This document shows, piece after piece, positions 41,107 to 50,561 of a stretch of DNA of 64,000 bases. Origin of the DNA: a bacterium (GTDB taxonomy: Bacteria > Joyebacterota > Joyebacteria > Joyebacterales > Joyebacteraceae); NCBI GenBank assembly GCA_025774935.1, contig JALGZK010000005.1:269841-333840 (forward strand), read 5' to 3'. The translations under genes and the position numbers were made by a program. Every line of letters begins with the position of its first letter. The first letter of the stretch is position 1. Below the pieces are notes generated by a model that searched no databases, had not been told where the DNA came from, and was given only the letters and a program-made list of their open reading frames with translations.

Positions 41107-44100
41107 CTAGAAGAACGCGTTGACCTTCATGTCGACGGTGTGCTGCGTCACGCTCTCGGGACGCAGCTCCCCTCCGTAGGTGAGCGATCCCGTGAGCCAT
41201 CGATTGAACCGGTAGTCCCCGATCACGCGCCACTCCGTCGTGACGCCGGGCTGCTTGCCTTCCGCCAGGTAGAGCGGGAGCGTCGACTCCGCCGTGTCGA
41301 TGTCGGTCCGCGTGAGGTTCGCGGTGAGCGTGCCCCGGCCCTTGAGCCGGTAGGTGACGCTCGGCGTGATCCTGGTCAGAGTGACGTCTATGTCCTCGAC
41401 TTCCTCCGTCTGACGGCCGATCGACGCGGTGAGCCTCGCGTCGATTCCGTCGGCCCGGCGCGTCGTCACCTCGCCCGTGAGAGCCTGCTCGTCGATTTCG
41501 TAGTTGTCACCGAGTCCGTCGGAGCGCCGGTCGCTCCGCCCCAGGTCCCCCTGGACCCTGTACGTGATGCCGCCCGAGCGCGAGAGCTTGACGTCGAGTG
41601 TCCCGTGCCTCTCCTTCCTCTCCTCCTTGGCATTCACGTAGGTCCGGTCGAGGTCGTCGCGCGTCGAGAACGTCGCCCTCACGGAGAGCGTGCCGTTCGG
41701 CCGGAGGTAGCGGAGGACGTGCCTCCCTGTGATCTCCCCCCGCACCGTGTCTTCGCCCTGGATCACGGCGGGGTCGAGCAGGTAGAGCGCGCGCTTGTCG
41801 GACGTCGCGGTGAGTTCCCGGAGCTTGATGTCGCTCTCGAACGCGAGCGCGGCCAGGAAGCGCTTCCACGCCGTCGGCTCCGGAAGCTCGCGGCGACCGG
41901 CGGCGCCGCTGAACTTGAGATCCCAGCGCATGCTCGTGGAGAGATCGATGACGGGAAGGTAGCGTCCCGTCGAGATGACCTGCGTGATCTCGACGCCGTC
42001 CTCCTCGAAGACGCGCTTCTCCTTCTCCTCGACCTCGCTCGTCGTGACGGAGTACCGGAACTCGCCCCTGAGCCCACCGTCGAACGACCGGTGGTTGAGC
42101 CGGACCGTGGCGAGATCGTAGCGGGTCCCGGGCTGCGTCAGCCCCTGCGCGATGTCGATCTTCTTGCGCAGGAGGCTCCCCTGGACCGTGAGCGGCTCCC
42201 ACGCGCCGAGACCGAGGCGGTACTCCTGCGTCATCGTCGTCGAGTACGCTCCCCACGCCTCTTCGAGGATCCTCTCGGTCTCCCGGTAGGCGAACCGGGC
42301 CGCCATGGTCAGCGTCCGCTCGCCCGTACGCTCAAGGGACACCTCGTAGTCGTCATACCTCTCGCCGGACGTGTCCTGGGTGCGCGAGTCGTGTGTGAAG
42401 GTGAACCCGGGTCGCCACGGGGTGGGGTTGTACTCGATCCCGGCCCGGTAGACCTCGAGGACGCGGCCCGAGGACGAGTCCGTCCCCGCCGGCGCGTAGG
42501 TGAGGTCGACGTAGCGGCCCGTCACCCACAGGCGGGATCTGTCGGTCGGGCTGCCCTCGACGTCGAACTCCGTCTTCCGCGAGTCGAGCGCGTCACCGCG
42601 CTCGAGGAGCGCGTACGAGAGACCCGCGTGACCGCCTCCCTCGAGCGAGACCGACGTCGACCCCTCGACGAGGAGCTCCTGTCTCGGAAGCTCCAGCCCC
42701 TGGAGCGCCCACCGCTCCTCGTATCCGACCTCGCGGAAGCGAGAGACGCCCTCGAAGTTCCCCCCGACACGCCTCGTGTTGAGGCCGAAGTCGAGCCGGG
42801 CCCGTCGCTCGCGGCCCCACCTGAGCGACGGCAGCGTGGCCGTCACGGTTCCCGCGTTGCCGAGGTTGTCGTCGTCGTCGAGGTCCGAGAGCGTGTTCAG
42901 GTCGAGGTCGGAGAGAGCCGCCTCGCCGACCACGAGGCCGTCGTCCCCGAACGCTGCCTGCCCTTCGAAGACGAGCAGGGAGTGATCGGCGGGCATCGGC
43001 AGCGTCCTCCCGAGCTCGTAGTCGCCGTCGCCCGGTCCGACGTAGACGTAGTAGCCACCCGCTACATCATAGTCGTAGTCGCCCTCGTCGCTCCTCTCGA
43101 AGTGGAGGTCGTAGTCTCCGGAGTCCGCGCCGGCGTACTCGAAGATCTCGGCGACGATCCTCAGGTAGTCGCCGTTTCCCATCCCGACCGAATCGACCCC
43201 GTCGTCTCGCGCCAGCTCAATGTCGTCACCGGCCTCCGCGAGGATGGCCCGGTCCTCGTCGGTCAGGAGCACCGACGACGCGCTCTCGTCGTCGACCTCC
43301 CGGAAGTAGCTCGCGCCGAGCCGGAACTGGTCGCGTGAGAATCCGGCGCCGCCCTGCGCGGCGTAGATGTCGACATCGAAGTCGTCGGTCGTGTATTCGT
43401 AGTCGATCGTGATCTCGCTCTCGAACGTGATCGGCCTGAGCTCGGTGAACTCGATCGTGCCGGCGCCGTAGTCGATCACATAGTGGTTGTCGGCGCCCCG
43501 CCTCAGCCTCTCGCCGTTCAGCCAGACGCGCTCGCTCCCCGGAACGACTGAGACTCCGACACTCCCCAGCCGGTCCGTCAGCAGATACGTACCCTGCTTC
43601 CCCTCGACACCCCGGAAGTTCATGCTCATGAACTCCCCCGCTGTGCGGGCGCCGGCCAGGAGGAGGTTCATCCGCTGAGTCCCCACCTCGACCATCGCCC
43701 CGGCGATGTCGCGCCGATAGCGCGCGAGGCTCCCGCCGTCGACGTCGAGGACGTAGTCGCCCATGAGAGCCGAGAACTGCTCGCCCTCGATCTGGATGAG
43801 GACCTCGTCGATGGCCCGGAGCTCCTCGGTGTCGCCCTCCGGCGTGAGCGGGGTGTTCTGGTCCGTCAGGTACGCGTTGACCGCGACGTCCCGCGTGATC
43901 TGACCGTTGATGTCCAGCCGGAGCGACTGCTCCAGGCTCGGATCCCGGTTCGGTCCCATCGTGATACCGAACGTCTTCGCTCCCCCGACCCGCAGGGAGC
44001 TTCCGGACTCGCTTCCGGACGGCGCGTCGGTGATCTCGACCATCTGCGCGCTCTCCTGGAACCCGGCGGGCAGTTCCTGGAGCGATTCGAGGACCGCGTG

Positions 44101-44520
44101 GCGGTAGACGTCCTCGATCGTCAGGGGAAGATAGCGGTAGGTCACGACGACCCGCGCTGTGTCGGGCCACGACGAGAGAAACGACATGACCGACGCTTCG
44201 GCGTCGAACACGTAGTCCTCTCCCCTCGCTTGGGCGACCGAGTCGACGACGACGGAGTCGGTCCCGGCCACGATCAGGGCGTCGGGGAGCGCGAACTCCC
44301 CGCGCGCCTCGCTTCCCTCGAGAACGATCTCCCGGGTCCCGCCCACGCGGACGAGGCTGCCGGACTCGGCCGCGGACGCGACGCCTGCGGCCGCGCAGAG
44401 CACGGCGGCGGACCCGAGCACGGCCGCAAGCGCCACAAGATGTGAGACCCCGCCACCTGGGCGGGGTCTGGCGCCGGACTGCCTGCCGGCGAGCCTATCT
44501 CTCACTCGGGCAGTCGTCAT
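41107..44520 (-). CDS. SprA-like large outer-membrane protein
   Basis: This 1137-residue exported protein begins with a long basic start and a hydrophobic signal (LVALAAVLGSAAVLCAAAGVASAA). Near residues 190-245 it has the SprA-like pattern GITMGPNRDPSLEQSLRL...TDQNTPLTPEGDTEELRAID..LIQIEG, known from SprA, the T9SS translocon of Bacteroidota. The C-terminal half is beta-strand-rich and probably forms a barrel ending in VNAFF. It is about half as long as Bacteroidota SprA, so it is a distant or shortened relative. ATG 44520 overlaps the NHL gene by 26 bases; its ribosome site is weak. In context it is the candidate translocation pore. Confidence 0.7.
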   Translation of the reverse strand: MTTARVRDRLAGRQSGARPRPGGGVSHLVALAAVLGSAAVLCAAAGVASAAESGSLVRVGGTREIVLEGSEARGEFALPDALIVAGTDSVVVDSVAQARGEDYVFDAEASVMSFLSSWPDTARVVVTYRYLPLTIEDVYRHAVLESLQELPAGFQESAQMVEITDAPSGSESGSSLRVGGAKTFGITMGPNRDPSLEQSLRLDINGQITRDVAVNAYLTDQNTPLTPEGDTEELRAIDEVLIQIEGEQFSALMGDYVLDVDGGSLARYRRDIAGAMVEVGTQRMNLLLAGARTAGEFMSMNFRGVEGKQGTYLLTDRLGSVGVSVVPGSERVWLNGERLRRGADNHYVIDYGAGTIEFTELRPITFESEITIDYEYTTDDFDVDIYAAQGGAGFSRDQFRLGASYFREVDDESASSVLLTDEDRAILAEAGDDIELARDDGVDSVGMGNGDYLRIVAEIFEYAGADSGDYDLHFERSDEGDYDYDVAGGYYVYVGPGDGDYELGRTLPMPADHSLLVFEGQAAFGDDGLVVGEAALSDLDLNTLSDLDDDDNLGNAGTVTATLPSLRWGRERRARLDFGLNTRRVGGNFEGVSRFREVGYEERWALQGLELPRQELLVEGSTSVSLEGGGHAGLSYALLERGDALDSRKTEFDVEGSPTDRSRLWVTGRYVDLTYAPAGTDSSSGRVLEVYRAGIEYNPTPWRPGFTFTHDSRTQDTSGERYDDYEVSLERTGERTLTMAARFAYRETERILEEAWGAYSTTMTQEYRLGLGAWEPLTVQGSLLRKKIDIAQGLTQPGTRYDLATVRLNHRSFDGGLRGEFRYSVTTSEVEEKEKRVFEEDGVEITQVISTGRYLPVIDLSTSMRWDLKFSGAAGRRELPEPTAWKRFLAALAFESDIKLRELTATSDKRALYLLDPAVIQGEDTVRGEITGRHVLRYLRPNGTLSVRATFSTRDDLDRTYVNAKEERKERHGTLDVKLSRSGGITYRVQGDLGRSDRRSDGLGDNYEIDEQALTGEVTTRRADGIDARLTASIGRQTEEVEDIDVTLTRITPSVTYRLKGRGTLTANLTRTDIDTAESTLPLYLAEGKQPGVTTEWRVIGDYRFNRWLTGSLTYGGELRPESVTQHTVDMKVNAFF

Positions 44521-45505
44521 ACTCGATCTCGATAACGAGCACGCGCGGGGCCTCACGATCGAGGACGTAGAGCGTGTCGGTACGTTCGTCGATGGCGAGC
44601 CCCGAGGGCCACACGAGCCCCAGCGCCCGGCCGTCGAGCGATGCGGTGGGCGTCTCCCCTCCCGGAGGGTACGCCAGGATCCTGCCGTGGCGGACGTCGG
44701 CGACGAGGAGGTTGCCGTGCCTGTCGTACAGCACCTCCTCCGTCGCGAGCGTGTCGGCTTCCGACACGGCGTAGAGGTGCGTCCCGAACTCGTCGAACAC
44801 TTCGACCGTCGCGCGGGAGGCGTCCGCGACGGCGATCTCGCGCGAGCGTCCGGATGCCACGTCTCGCGGCTCGGCCAGCCCGCCCGTGCCCAGCCCGAAC
44901 TCGCCCACGGGCTCGAGCAGCTCCGCGAACTGAGTGATCGTGAGGACGGTCTGGTAGTCGGCGTCGACGATCAGGATCTCGCCCGTCCTCCGGACCTCGA
45001 CTCCGACGGGGCTTCCCGACCACGTCTCGAGCCTGCCGAGGTCGATGAAGTTGCCGTTCACGTCGAAGCGCTGGATCCTCCGGTTGTTCGTGTCGAGCAC
45101 GTAGATGAAGAAGCCGGGGACGATCGAGAGGTCGCTGGGGGAGTCGAACTGGTCGGGCTCCCAGCCGAAGCCGCCGAACTCCCGCACGAGCCTCCCCTGG
45201 CTCGTGACGACCATGATTCGGTGGTTGCCCGTGTCGGCTATGACGAGGTCGCCCCGGTGGTCGACGCCGATCGCCTCGGGGGCCGTGAGCCCCCAGAGCT
45301 CCGCCCTCGGCACGTCACGGACGTGCTCGAGGCCGACGACGCAGGGCTCCCCCGAACGCGCGAGGGCGTCTGTCGAGGAGGTCTGCGCCCGGCTGCCCGC
45401 GTGGCCGCCGAGGATAAGCGCCACGGCCACTACGGCGGCGAATGCCGCCACGGACGTGCGCCTCCCACGAATCCAACTGGGTTTCCTGGTGATGCTGATC
45501 TCCAT
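44495..45505 (-). CDS. Exported NHL-repeat beta-propeller protein
   Basis: This 336-residue protein has a signal segment (VAAFAAVVAVALILGGHAGSRA) and about five to six NHL-type blades (APEAIGVDHRGDLVIADTGNHRIMVV, PSDLSIVPGFFIYVLDTNNRRIQRF, SPVGVEVRRTGEILIVD). Such propellers usually bind proteins or sugars outside the cell. It overlaps the SprA-like gene by 26 bases, so the two are made together; it could be an accessory or quality-control part of the secretion locus. ATG 45505 is chosen for a compact signal peptide; GTG 45535 is the alternative. Confidence 0.75.
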   Translation of the reverse strand: MEISITRKPSWIRGRRTSVAAFAAVVAVALILGGHAGSRAQTSSTDALARSGEPCVVGLEHVRDVPRAELWGLTAPEAIGVDHRGDLVIADTGNHRIMVVTSQGRLVREFGGFGWEPDQFDSPSDLSIVPGFFIYVLDTNNRRIQRFDVNGNFIDLGRLETWSGSPVGVEVRRTGEILIVDADYQTVLTITQFAELLEPVGEFGLGTGGLAEPRDVASGRSREIAVADASRATVEVFDEFGTHLYAVSEADTLATEEVLYDRHGNLLVADVRHGRILAYPPGGETPTASLDGRALGLVWPSGLAIDERTDTLYVLDREAPRVLVIEIEYDDCPSER

Positions 45506-45545
45506 CGGTGGGGCTTTCCCGAGAGGGGATCTCACGCCTCGGGGG

Positions 45546-46388
45546 CTAGAAGGAGATCTCGAGCGTCGCCCGGGCCCCGACGGTTCCCTCGGAGAACTCC
45601 GGGACGACCGAGAGACGCGCGTCCGGCCCGCCGGCGGCCCTCTCGTTGTACCGCCTGGCCATCCAGGCGGCGTCGATGGAACTGACGGCGCGGTTGAGAA
45701 CCGCCAGCCCTGTCATGTAGAAGGCGTTCCGTTCGGACTGCTGTTCGAGGCGCCTGAGCTCGCGGTAGTGGTCGAACCTCACCTCGCTCTGCCACTCCCA
45801 CGCCAGCTCGTCGAAGTATCCGTTCGCGGCGAGATACGCGCGCTGCGCGTCGAGGTCGCCCGGGAAGAGGCTCCTGGCCTCGGCGCGGATGTCCTGGTTG
45901 TAGCTCGCGTCGCCCTCGCTCCTGATGAAGTCCGCGATGTCCTGGTAGTAGCTCGAGCTCATGTTGTCGCCGACACCCGCGAAGATCGACGCGTACTCCT
46001 CGTAGTCGTCCCTACGCATGTTGCCCTGGACCGTGTAAGAGGCGTAGCCGAGCCAGATCGCGGCCTCGACGCCCAGGAAGACCTTCGCCTTCGTCGTGTG
46101 GCCGGTGTAGAGCTGGCCCCAGCCGGGAAGGACGGCCGACATCAGGAATGCGAGCATGGGGTTCTTCGTGTCGTCCGGAGGGGACGCGATCGACGCGTCC
46201 GCCTCCGATCCCTCGGCCGCCGCCTGCGAGAGCGGCGCGGACTCGTCCAGTGAGAGTTCGAGCGACTCGAGAGACAGGCGGACCGAGCCCTCGTATTCAC
46301 CCGTCAGCGCGAGCGCCGGGACCGGCGCCGCCGCGAGGAGCGCCGCCAGTGCCGCAATCGCGATGAGTGTCTTCGTCCCTTCAGTCAT
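45546..46388 (-). CDS. DUF5683-like exported membrane protein, paralog B
   Basis: This 280-residue protein has a signal peptide (AALAALLAAAPVPALA) and a two-helix membrane block (LMSAVLPGWGQLYTG and VFLGVEAAIWLGYASY) like DUF5683, a family common in T9SS-bearing bacteria. The rest is acidic and helical, ending with ARATLEISF, a beta-like end. Its start ATG overlaps the previous stop as TAATG, so it is coupled to paralog A, which has the same GWGQLYTG/GTGQLVQG layout. Function unknown. Confidence 0.75.
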   Translation of the reverse strand: MTEGTKTLIAIAALAALLAAAPVPALALTGEYEGSVRLSLESLELSLDESAPLSQAAAEGSEADASIASPPDDTKNPMLAFLMSAVLPGWGQLYTGHTTKAKVFLGVEAAIWLGYASYTVQGNMRRDDYEEYASIFAGVGDNMSSSYYQDIADFIRSEGDASYNQDIRAEARSLFPGDLDAQRAYLAANGYFDELAWEWQSEVRFDHYRELRRLEQQSERNAFYMTGLAVLNRAVSSIDAAWMARRYNERAAGGPDARLSVVPEFSEGTVGARATLEISF

Positions 46389-47233
46389 TAGAACCTCGCG
46401 ACGAGCGCGCCGCGCACACCGCCTCCGCCCCGCGCGACGTCGAACTGGATGCCGAGGTCGCCTCCCGAGAGCCCCTCCTCAGGCGCGTTCCCCTTCGCGA
46501 TCATGAACGCGTCGATGCCGCTCACCACGTGGTTCAGGAGAACGGCCATGAGGAAGTATCGTGCCTGCTCGAGATGCAGGTTGCTCGTCTGACGCATGTC
46601 CCAGTAGTCGTTCCGCACGGCGATGTCGTTGTCGCTGTACTCGTCCCACTCGATGTCCCACTCGTCGCCGTCGTCGTGCCACCAGCGCCAGTAGGTGTCG
46701 TACTTCCCGATGTCCTCGTAGAACTCCGTCGGGTCCTCTTCGGGGTTCGGGAGCGGACGGCACTCGTACCCGCAGTCGGAGCAGCCCTCGCAGTTCGCGA
46801 TGTACCAGGCCTGCCACCCCTCGTAGTCCCAGGTCATGTCCGCGAAGTCCTTGTAGTCCTCCCGCTCCTGGAGACCCTTCTCGTTCAGGACGTAAAACCC
46901 TCCCCAGAACGCGAGCTCCGCGAGGAGGTAGAGGTAGCCGCGCTTCTCGCCCTGCACGAGCTGTCCCGTGCCGGGAATGAGGAGCGACATACCGCCCATC
47001 GCCGCGGGGTTGTGCGCTTTCCCGGCGGAGGCGTCCCCGCTGCCGGCCGTCTCGACCAGCTCCTCCTCGGAGTCGAGCGAGGTGATGAGAACCAGGTCCG
47101 CGGCGGCGACCTCGAGGTCACGGTCGCTCCAGGGCCCGCCCGCGAGAGACGCGCGAGCCATGCCGGAAGCCCCGGCGACCACGAGCGTCGCTGCTGCGAG
47201 AACCAGAGCGGCTGTCTTCCACGGTCTCGACAT
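46388..47233 (-). CDS. DUF5683-like exported membrane protein, paralog A, with a Cys cluster
   Basis: This 281-residue protein has a signal peptide (ALVLAAATLVVAGASGMARA), the membrane block MSLLIPGTGQLVQGEKRGYLYLLAELAFWGGFYV, and a second hydrophobic stretch near 225-245. Between them is the motif NCEGCSDCGYEC (Cys-x2-Cys-x2-Cys-x3-Cys), a likely metal site or set of disulfides that paralog B lacks. It ends with VARF. It is coupled to paralog B by TAATG and follows the M6 protease gene by 44 bases. Function unknown. Confidence 0.75.
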   Translation of the reverse strand: MSRPWKTAALVLAAATLVVAGASGMARASLAGGPWSDRDLEVAAADLVLITSLDSEEELVETAGSGDASAGKAHNPAAMGGMSLLIPGTGQLVQGEKRGYLYLLAELAFWGGFYVLNEKGLQEREDYKDFADMTWDYEGWQAWYIANCEGCSDCGYECRPLPNPEEDPTEFYEDIGKYDTYWRWWHDDGDEWDIEWDEYSDNDIAVRNDYWDMRQTSNLHLEQARYFLMAVLLNHVVSGIDAFMIAKGNAPEEGLSGGDLGIQFDVARGGGGVRGALVARF

Positions 47234-47277
47234 GCCCTTGCCGTCTCCCTCGATCCGCCCTCGCGGCGACGCGAGCG

Positions 47278-50200
47278 TCAGCGTATCACCGCGGCCTTCA
47301 TGACCTTGACCTCGGACCGCTCGCTCCCTGCCTTGCCCGAGCCGCCTCCGTACACCGGCACGCTCGCCTCGACCCGCACCAGGTAGAGCCCGCTCGCGAC
47401 GCCGGAGGTCTCCCAGACGATCTCGTTGACAGTCGGAACTCCGTCGATGTCGAACCGGCGCACTTCCTGCCCAGAGACGTCCATGATGCGGACGTCAAGG
47501 TCCGCATGCTCCTCGAGGTAGACCCGGACCGTGAGATCCGACATCTTCGCCGGGTTCGGATAGCAGTACGTGCGGTCGTCGACGAGGAGCCCCTCGGTCT
47601 CGTCGGGTTCCGCCGGCAGGAGCGAGTCGGGATACGCCCCCGTCCCGGCGGCCGAGCCGGCCTCGGTCGGCCAGATGATGTTCGCGTCCTTGTGTGCGTA
47701 GGGCATCCGGTAGAAGAGCACGCGGCCGGCGTCTCCGGCGACGAGAACGTCGGTCTCGCCGTCGTCGTCCGCGTCGCCGACCCACGGCGAGCCGAGACTC
47801 GGATCCGACGACACCGGCCATCCGGGAATCGACTCGCCGGTCACGGCTCCCCATCCGAAGAGGTTCCCGCCGGGCCCGCCGACGATGACGTCGAGCTCGC
47901 CGTCATCGTCGATGTCGCCGAGGATCGGCGGACAGCCGTTCGTCGAGAGGCTGTCGCCCGGGTCGAGGATGAGTGGCCAGTTCTCGGCCCGCGTTCCGTT
48001 CGCGCGAAGTCCCACGACCGACCTCGAGCCTGCCGAGAGCGCGAGTTCTAGATACCCGTCCGCGTCGAGATCGGCCAGGGCGCCCCTCGCGAGTACCCCC
48101 CTCTCGAGGCGCACGGGCCAGCCTTCGAGCTCGCGGCCCGACCGGTCCCAGACGTGAACCTCCCCGTTCGACCCGACTCCCACGACCTCGGGCGCGCCGT
48201 CGGCCGCGCGATCGATGTCGCCCACGAGCACCCCGGCGGTCCCGTCGACCCACGACGGAACGGTCACCGGCCATCCGGAGACGGACGATCCGTCGGAGTC
48301 GAGAGCGGCCACCCAACCCCTGTTCGTGGTGGAGAGGACGACCTCGTCCAGGAGGTCGCCGTCCAGGTCGCCTGCAGCGAGCGTCACGTCGTTCAGGATG
48401 AGATGACCGAACGAGTACGGCGACGATCCGACCTGGCCCCCGGTGTGGTCGACGAGTGTCAGATACCCGCCCTGCGACGCCGCGGCGATCTCGAGCCTCG
48501 GCCCTCCGTCGAAGTCGGAGGCGACCGGCGGCGAGCTCGCCGCACCGCCGATGTCCACGGGGAAGCCGCTCGAGTGGAGGTCCGCCGATCCGTCGCCGTT
48601 GAGATCGACGTGATCCCACACGAAGAGCTCGCCCCCGGCAGACGACGCGATCACCTCGAGGTCGCCGTTCGCGTCGAGGTCTTCGAGTGCGGGCGTGTAG
48701 GAGAGCCCGCCTGAGGCCTCGGCGAAGAAACCGAAGGGAACCGAGAACGGCAGGACCGGCGTGCCGTCGGCGTGCCAGGCGTAGATGTTCCCGCTCTCGG
48801 CGCCGACCACGATCTCGTCGAGTCCGTCGCCGTCGAGGTCCGCAACCCTCGGAGAGACTGGACCGATGCGCTCGCCGATGTCGATCGGCCAGCCGTCCTT
48901 CCAGCGGTCGAAGCCGACCTTCATCGTCATCACGGTGTCCGGGTCGGAGATGCGCGTCACCGAGACGTACGTTTTCCCGCCGAAGTTGTTGTCGGTCGAT
49001 GGGTACGTGTCCCAGGAGAACGAGTCGTTGTTCGCCGCGTAGAACGGGTCCTCGGCGCTCCCGGTCCAGTAGAAGCTCCCGATGTTCCCGAGGTCCATGA
49101 TGCCGTCGGCTTCCTCGACCGCGACGCCCCGGTGGTACCGGTCGTAGTTGACCGTGTCGTACGGCATGAGCCCTGGGATGACGCGCGTGTCGTCGATATG
49201 CCAGATCATGAGACCCGGTCCCGGCAGGAGGAAGTCGTACTCGTTGTTCACCGGACAGATCTCCTCGCTGCAGTCGGGGTCGACGGGACCGAGAACGACG
49301 CCGCGCTCCTGCTCGATGATGACCGTGCTGTCCTTGTTGAGGTCGTCGAACCTGTTCTCGACGAGGAAGTACTCGCGGCTCGTGAGGGGGATCTTGAGGA
49401 GCTGGTTCCCTCCCCCCCTGAGCACCGCAGCTCTGACCTCGACGTCCTCCTGGTCCTCGAGGATCACGGGCGGATCGAGCCACCCCATGTACTCCTTCGA
49501 CCACGAGCAGGGCGCCGCGGGGATGAGGCCGAACGCGTAGCCCCACGGCGTGTTCATCCCTATGCGGCCCCCGGAGTCCATGATGCTCCAGTAGCCGACG
49601 GCCGGGAAGAAGTTGAACGTGTTGTAGAGGTCGGGAAGCCCCAGGATGTGGCCGACCTCGTGGGCGAGCGTCCCGTTCAGGACGATCTGGAGGCCGTCCT
49701 GGGAGGAGGTCTCCGGCATGATCGCAGACTCCCACACCTCGCACGTGCCGTCGTTGACGAGGATCGGCTCGCCGAGCGAGATGTGTGCCGACGGGATGTC
49801 AAACGGCGAGTCGAGGTAGACGTCGCTCTGCCAGTCGGCCCCGGCGTGGAAGATGATGTACCCGTCGTACTCGCAGAAGTCGAGCGTGTCGGTCGTGTCG
49901 GCCGCGGCGAACGCGTCCCTGACAAACGCCTCCACCTGGCTGACGTACCAGACCTGCTCCTCGGAGTAGTCGTGGTAGTAGCCCATCTCGTGTGGCACGA
50001 CGTACGCGCCGTCGCTGTCGGCGGGAGCTACCGTCCAATCGATCTCGAGGTTCCCGTACGACGCGGAGTAGTAGTAGTTGTGGAGGGCCGTCATGTGGTA
50101 CTCGAAGTAGTCCTTGTCGTGCGGCGTGCCGTCGAAGCTGGCCTCGTCCCACTCCGAGTAGTCGAAGGTCCCGTCACCGGTGCTCCTGGGGTCGTCGTCG

Positions 50201-50481
50201 GGCTGGAACTCGACCCTGAGCGCGAGGAGGCGGATGATGTCGCGGCCGCCTTCGACCTCGCCCCTCGCGCGCGCCCTCCTCGCGGCCTTCTCGAGGGCGC
50301 TCACCCTCGGAAGGTCGTCGACGAAGTGCTTGGTGGAGACCCTCTGCGCGTCCTCGAGCCGGGGCGAGTCCTTCGTGCACTCGAGGCGGGAACCTGCGAG
50401 CGCTGCCCCCCAACCCGAGGCTATGATGAACGCTGCCGGGACCACGAAGAGCCATCGGCCCCGGCGGAGTGTGCGTGTCAT
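47278..50481 (-). CDS. Secreted M6-family metalloprotease with FG-GAP repeats and T9SS-type sorting domain
   Basis: This 1067-residue protein has a signal peptide (LFVVPAAFIIASGWGAALAG), an M6 (immune inhibitor A-like) protease domain with the zinc motif HEVGH at 274-278 and downstream GLPDLYN, then FG-GAP/VCBS-type repeats from about 535 to 930 (DLDGDGLDEIVVGAESGNIYAW, DLDADGYLELALSAGS), and a C-terminal sorting domain from about 975 (CYPNPAKMSDLTVRVYLEE...DVSGQEVRRF...LYLVRVEA). The last is the FlgD-like/T9SS type A domain. It is probably cargo of the neighbouring secretion system. ATG 50481 has GAGGAC upstream. Confidence 0.88.
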   Translation of the reverse strand: MTRTLRRGRWLFVVPAAFIIASGWGAALAGSRLECTKDSPRLEDAQRVSTKHFVDDLPRVSALEKAARRARARGEVEGGRDIIRLLALRVEFQPDDDPRSTGDGTFDYSEWDEASFDGTPHDKDYFEYHMTALHNYYYSASYGNLEIDWTVAPADSDGAYVVPHEMGYYHDYSEEQVWYVSQVEAFVRDAFAAADTTDTLDFCEYDGYIIFHAGADWQSDVYLDSPFDIPSAHISLGEPILVNDGTCEVWESAIMPETSSQDGLQIVLNGTLAHEVGHILGLPDLYNTFNFFPAVGYWSIMDSGGRIGMNTPWGYAFGLIPAAPCSWSKEYMGWLDPPVILEDQEDVEVRAAVLRGGGNQLLKIPLTSREYFLVENRFDDLNKDSTVIIEQERGVVLGPVDPDCSEEICPVNNEYDFLLPGPGLMIWHIDDTRVIPGLMPYDTVNYDRYHRGVAVEEADGIMDLGNIGSFYWTGSAEDPFYAANNDSFSWDTYPSTDNNFGGKTYVSVTRISDPDTVMTMKVGFDRWKDGWPIDIGERIGPVSPRVADLDGDGLDEIVVGAESGNIYAWHADGTPVLPFSVPFGFFAEASGGLSYTPALEDLDANGDLEVIASSAGGELFVWDHVDLNGDGSADLHSSGFPVDIGGAASSPPVASDFDGGPRLEIAAASQGGYLTLVDHTGGQVGSSPYSFGHLILNDVTLAAGDLDGDLLDEVVLSTTNRGWVAALDSDGSSVSGWPVTVPSWVDGTAGVLVGDIDRAADGAPEVVGVGSNGEVHVWDRSGRELEGWPVRLERGVLARGALADLDADGYLELALSAGSRSVVGLRANGTRAENWPLILDPGDSLSTNGCPPILGDIDDDGELDVIVGGPGGNLFGWGAVTGESIPGWPVSSDPSLGSPWVGDADDDGETDVLVAGDAGRVLFYRMPYAHKDANIIWPTEAGSAAGTGAYPDSLLPAEPDETEGLLVDDRTYCYPNPAKMSDLTVRVYLEEHADLDVRIMDVSGQEVRRFDIDGVPTVNEIVWETSGVASGLYLVRVEASVPVYGGGSGKAGSERSEVKVMKAAVIR

Positions 50482-50500
50482 GACGTCCTCACCACCCCAA

Positions 50501-50520
50501 CGGCCTCATCCTCGAGGCCG
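50501..50520 (-). repeat. Second hairpin in the porV-M6 spacer
   Basis: CGGCCTC (50501-50507) pairs perfectly with GAGGCCG (50514-50520) around a 6-base loop. It lies 19 bases before the M6 start and follows the 50529-50555 hairpin on the minus-strand message. No U-tract follows. Confidence 0.5.
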
Positions 50521-50528
50521 GAGTTCAC

Positions 50529-50555
50529 CGCGGCGCGGGCGCCCCCCGCGCCGCG
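50529..50555 (-). terminator. Strong hairpin directly after porV
   Basis: An 11-base perfect stem (50529-50539 with 50545-50555) and 5-base loop lies 6 bases after the PorV stop. There is no U-tract on the minus strand, so it may protect the porV message 3' end or lower readthrough into the M6 gene rather than fully stop it. Confidence 0.5.
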
Positions 50556-50561
50556 TCAACG

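Noticed and set aside
40702-43338. An 878-residue plus-strand frame opposite the SprA-like gene
   Set aside because: Its product is rich in Arg with no domain, as expected of an antisense shadow.
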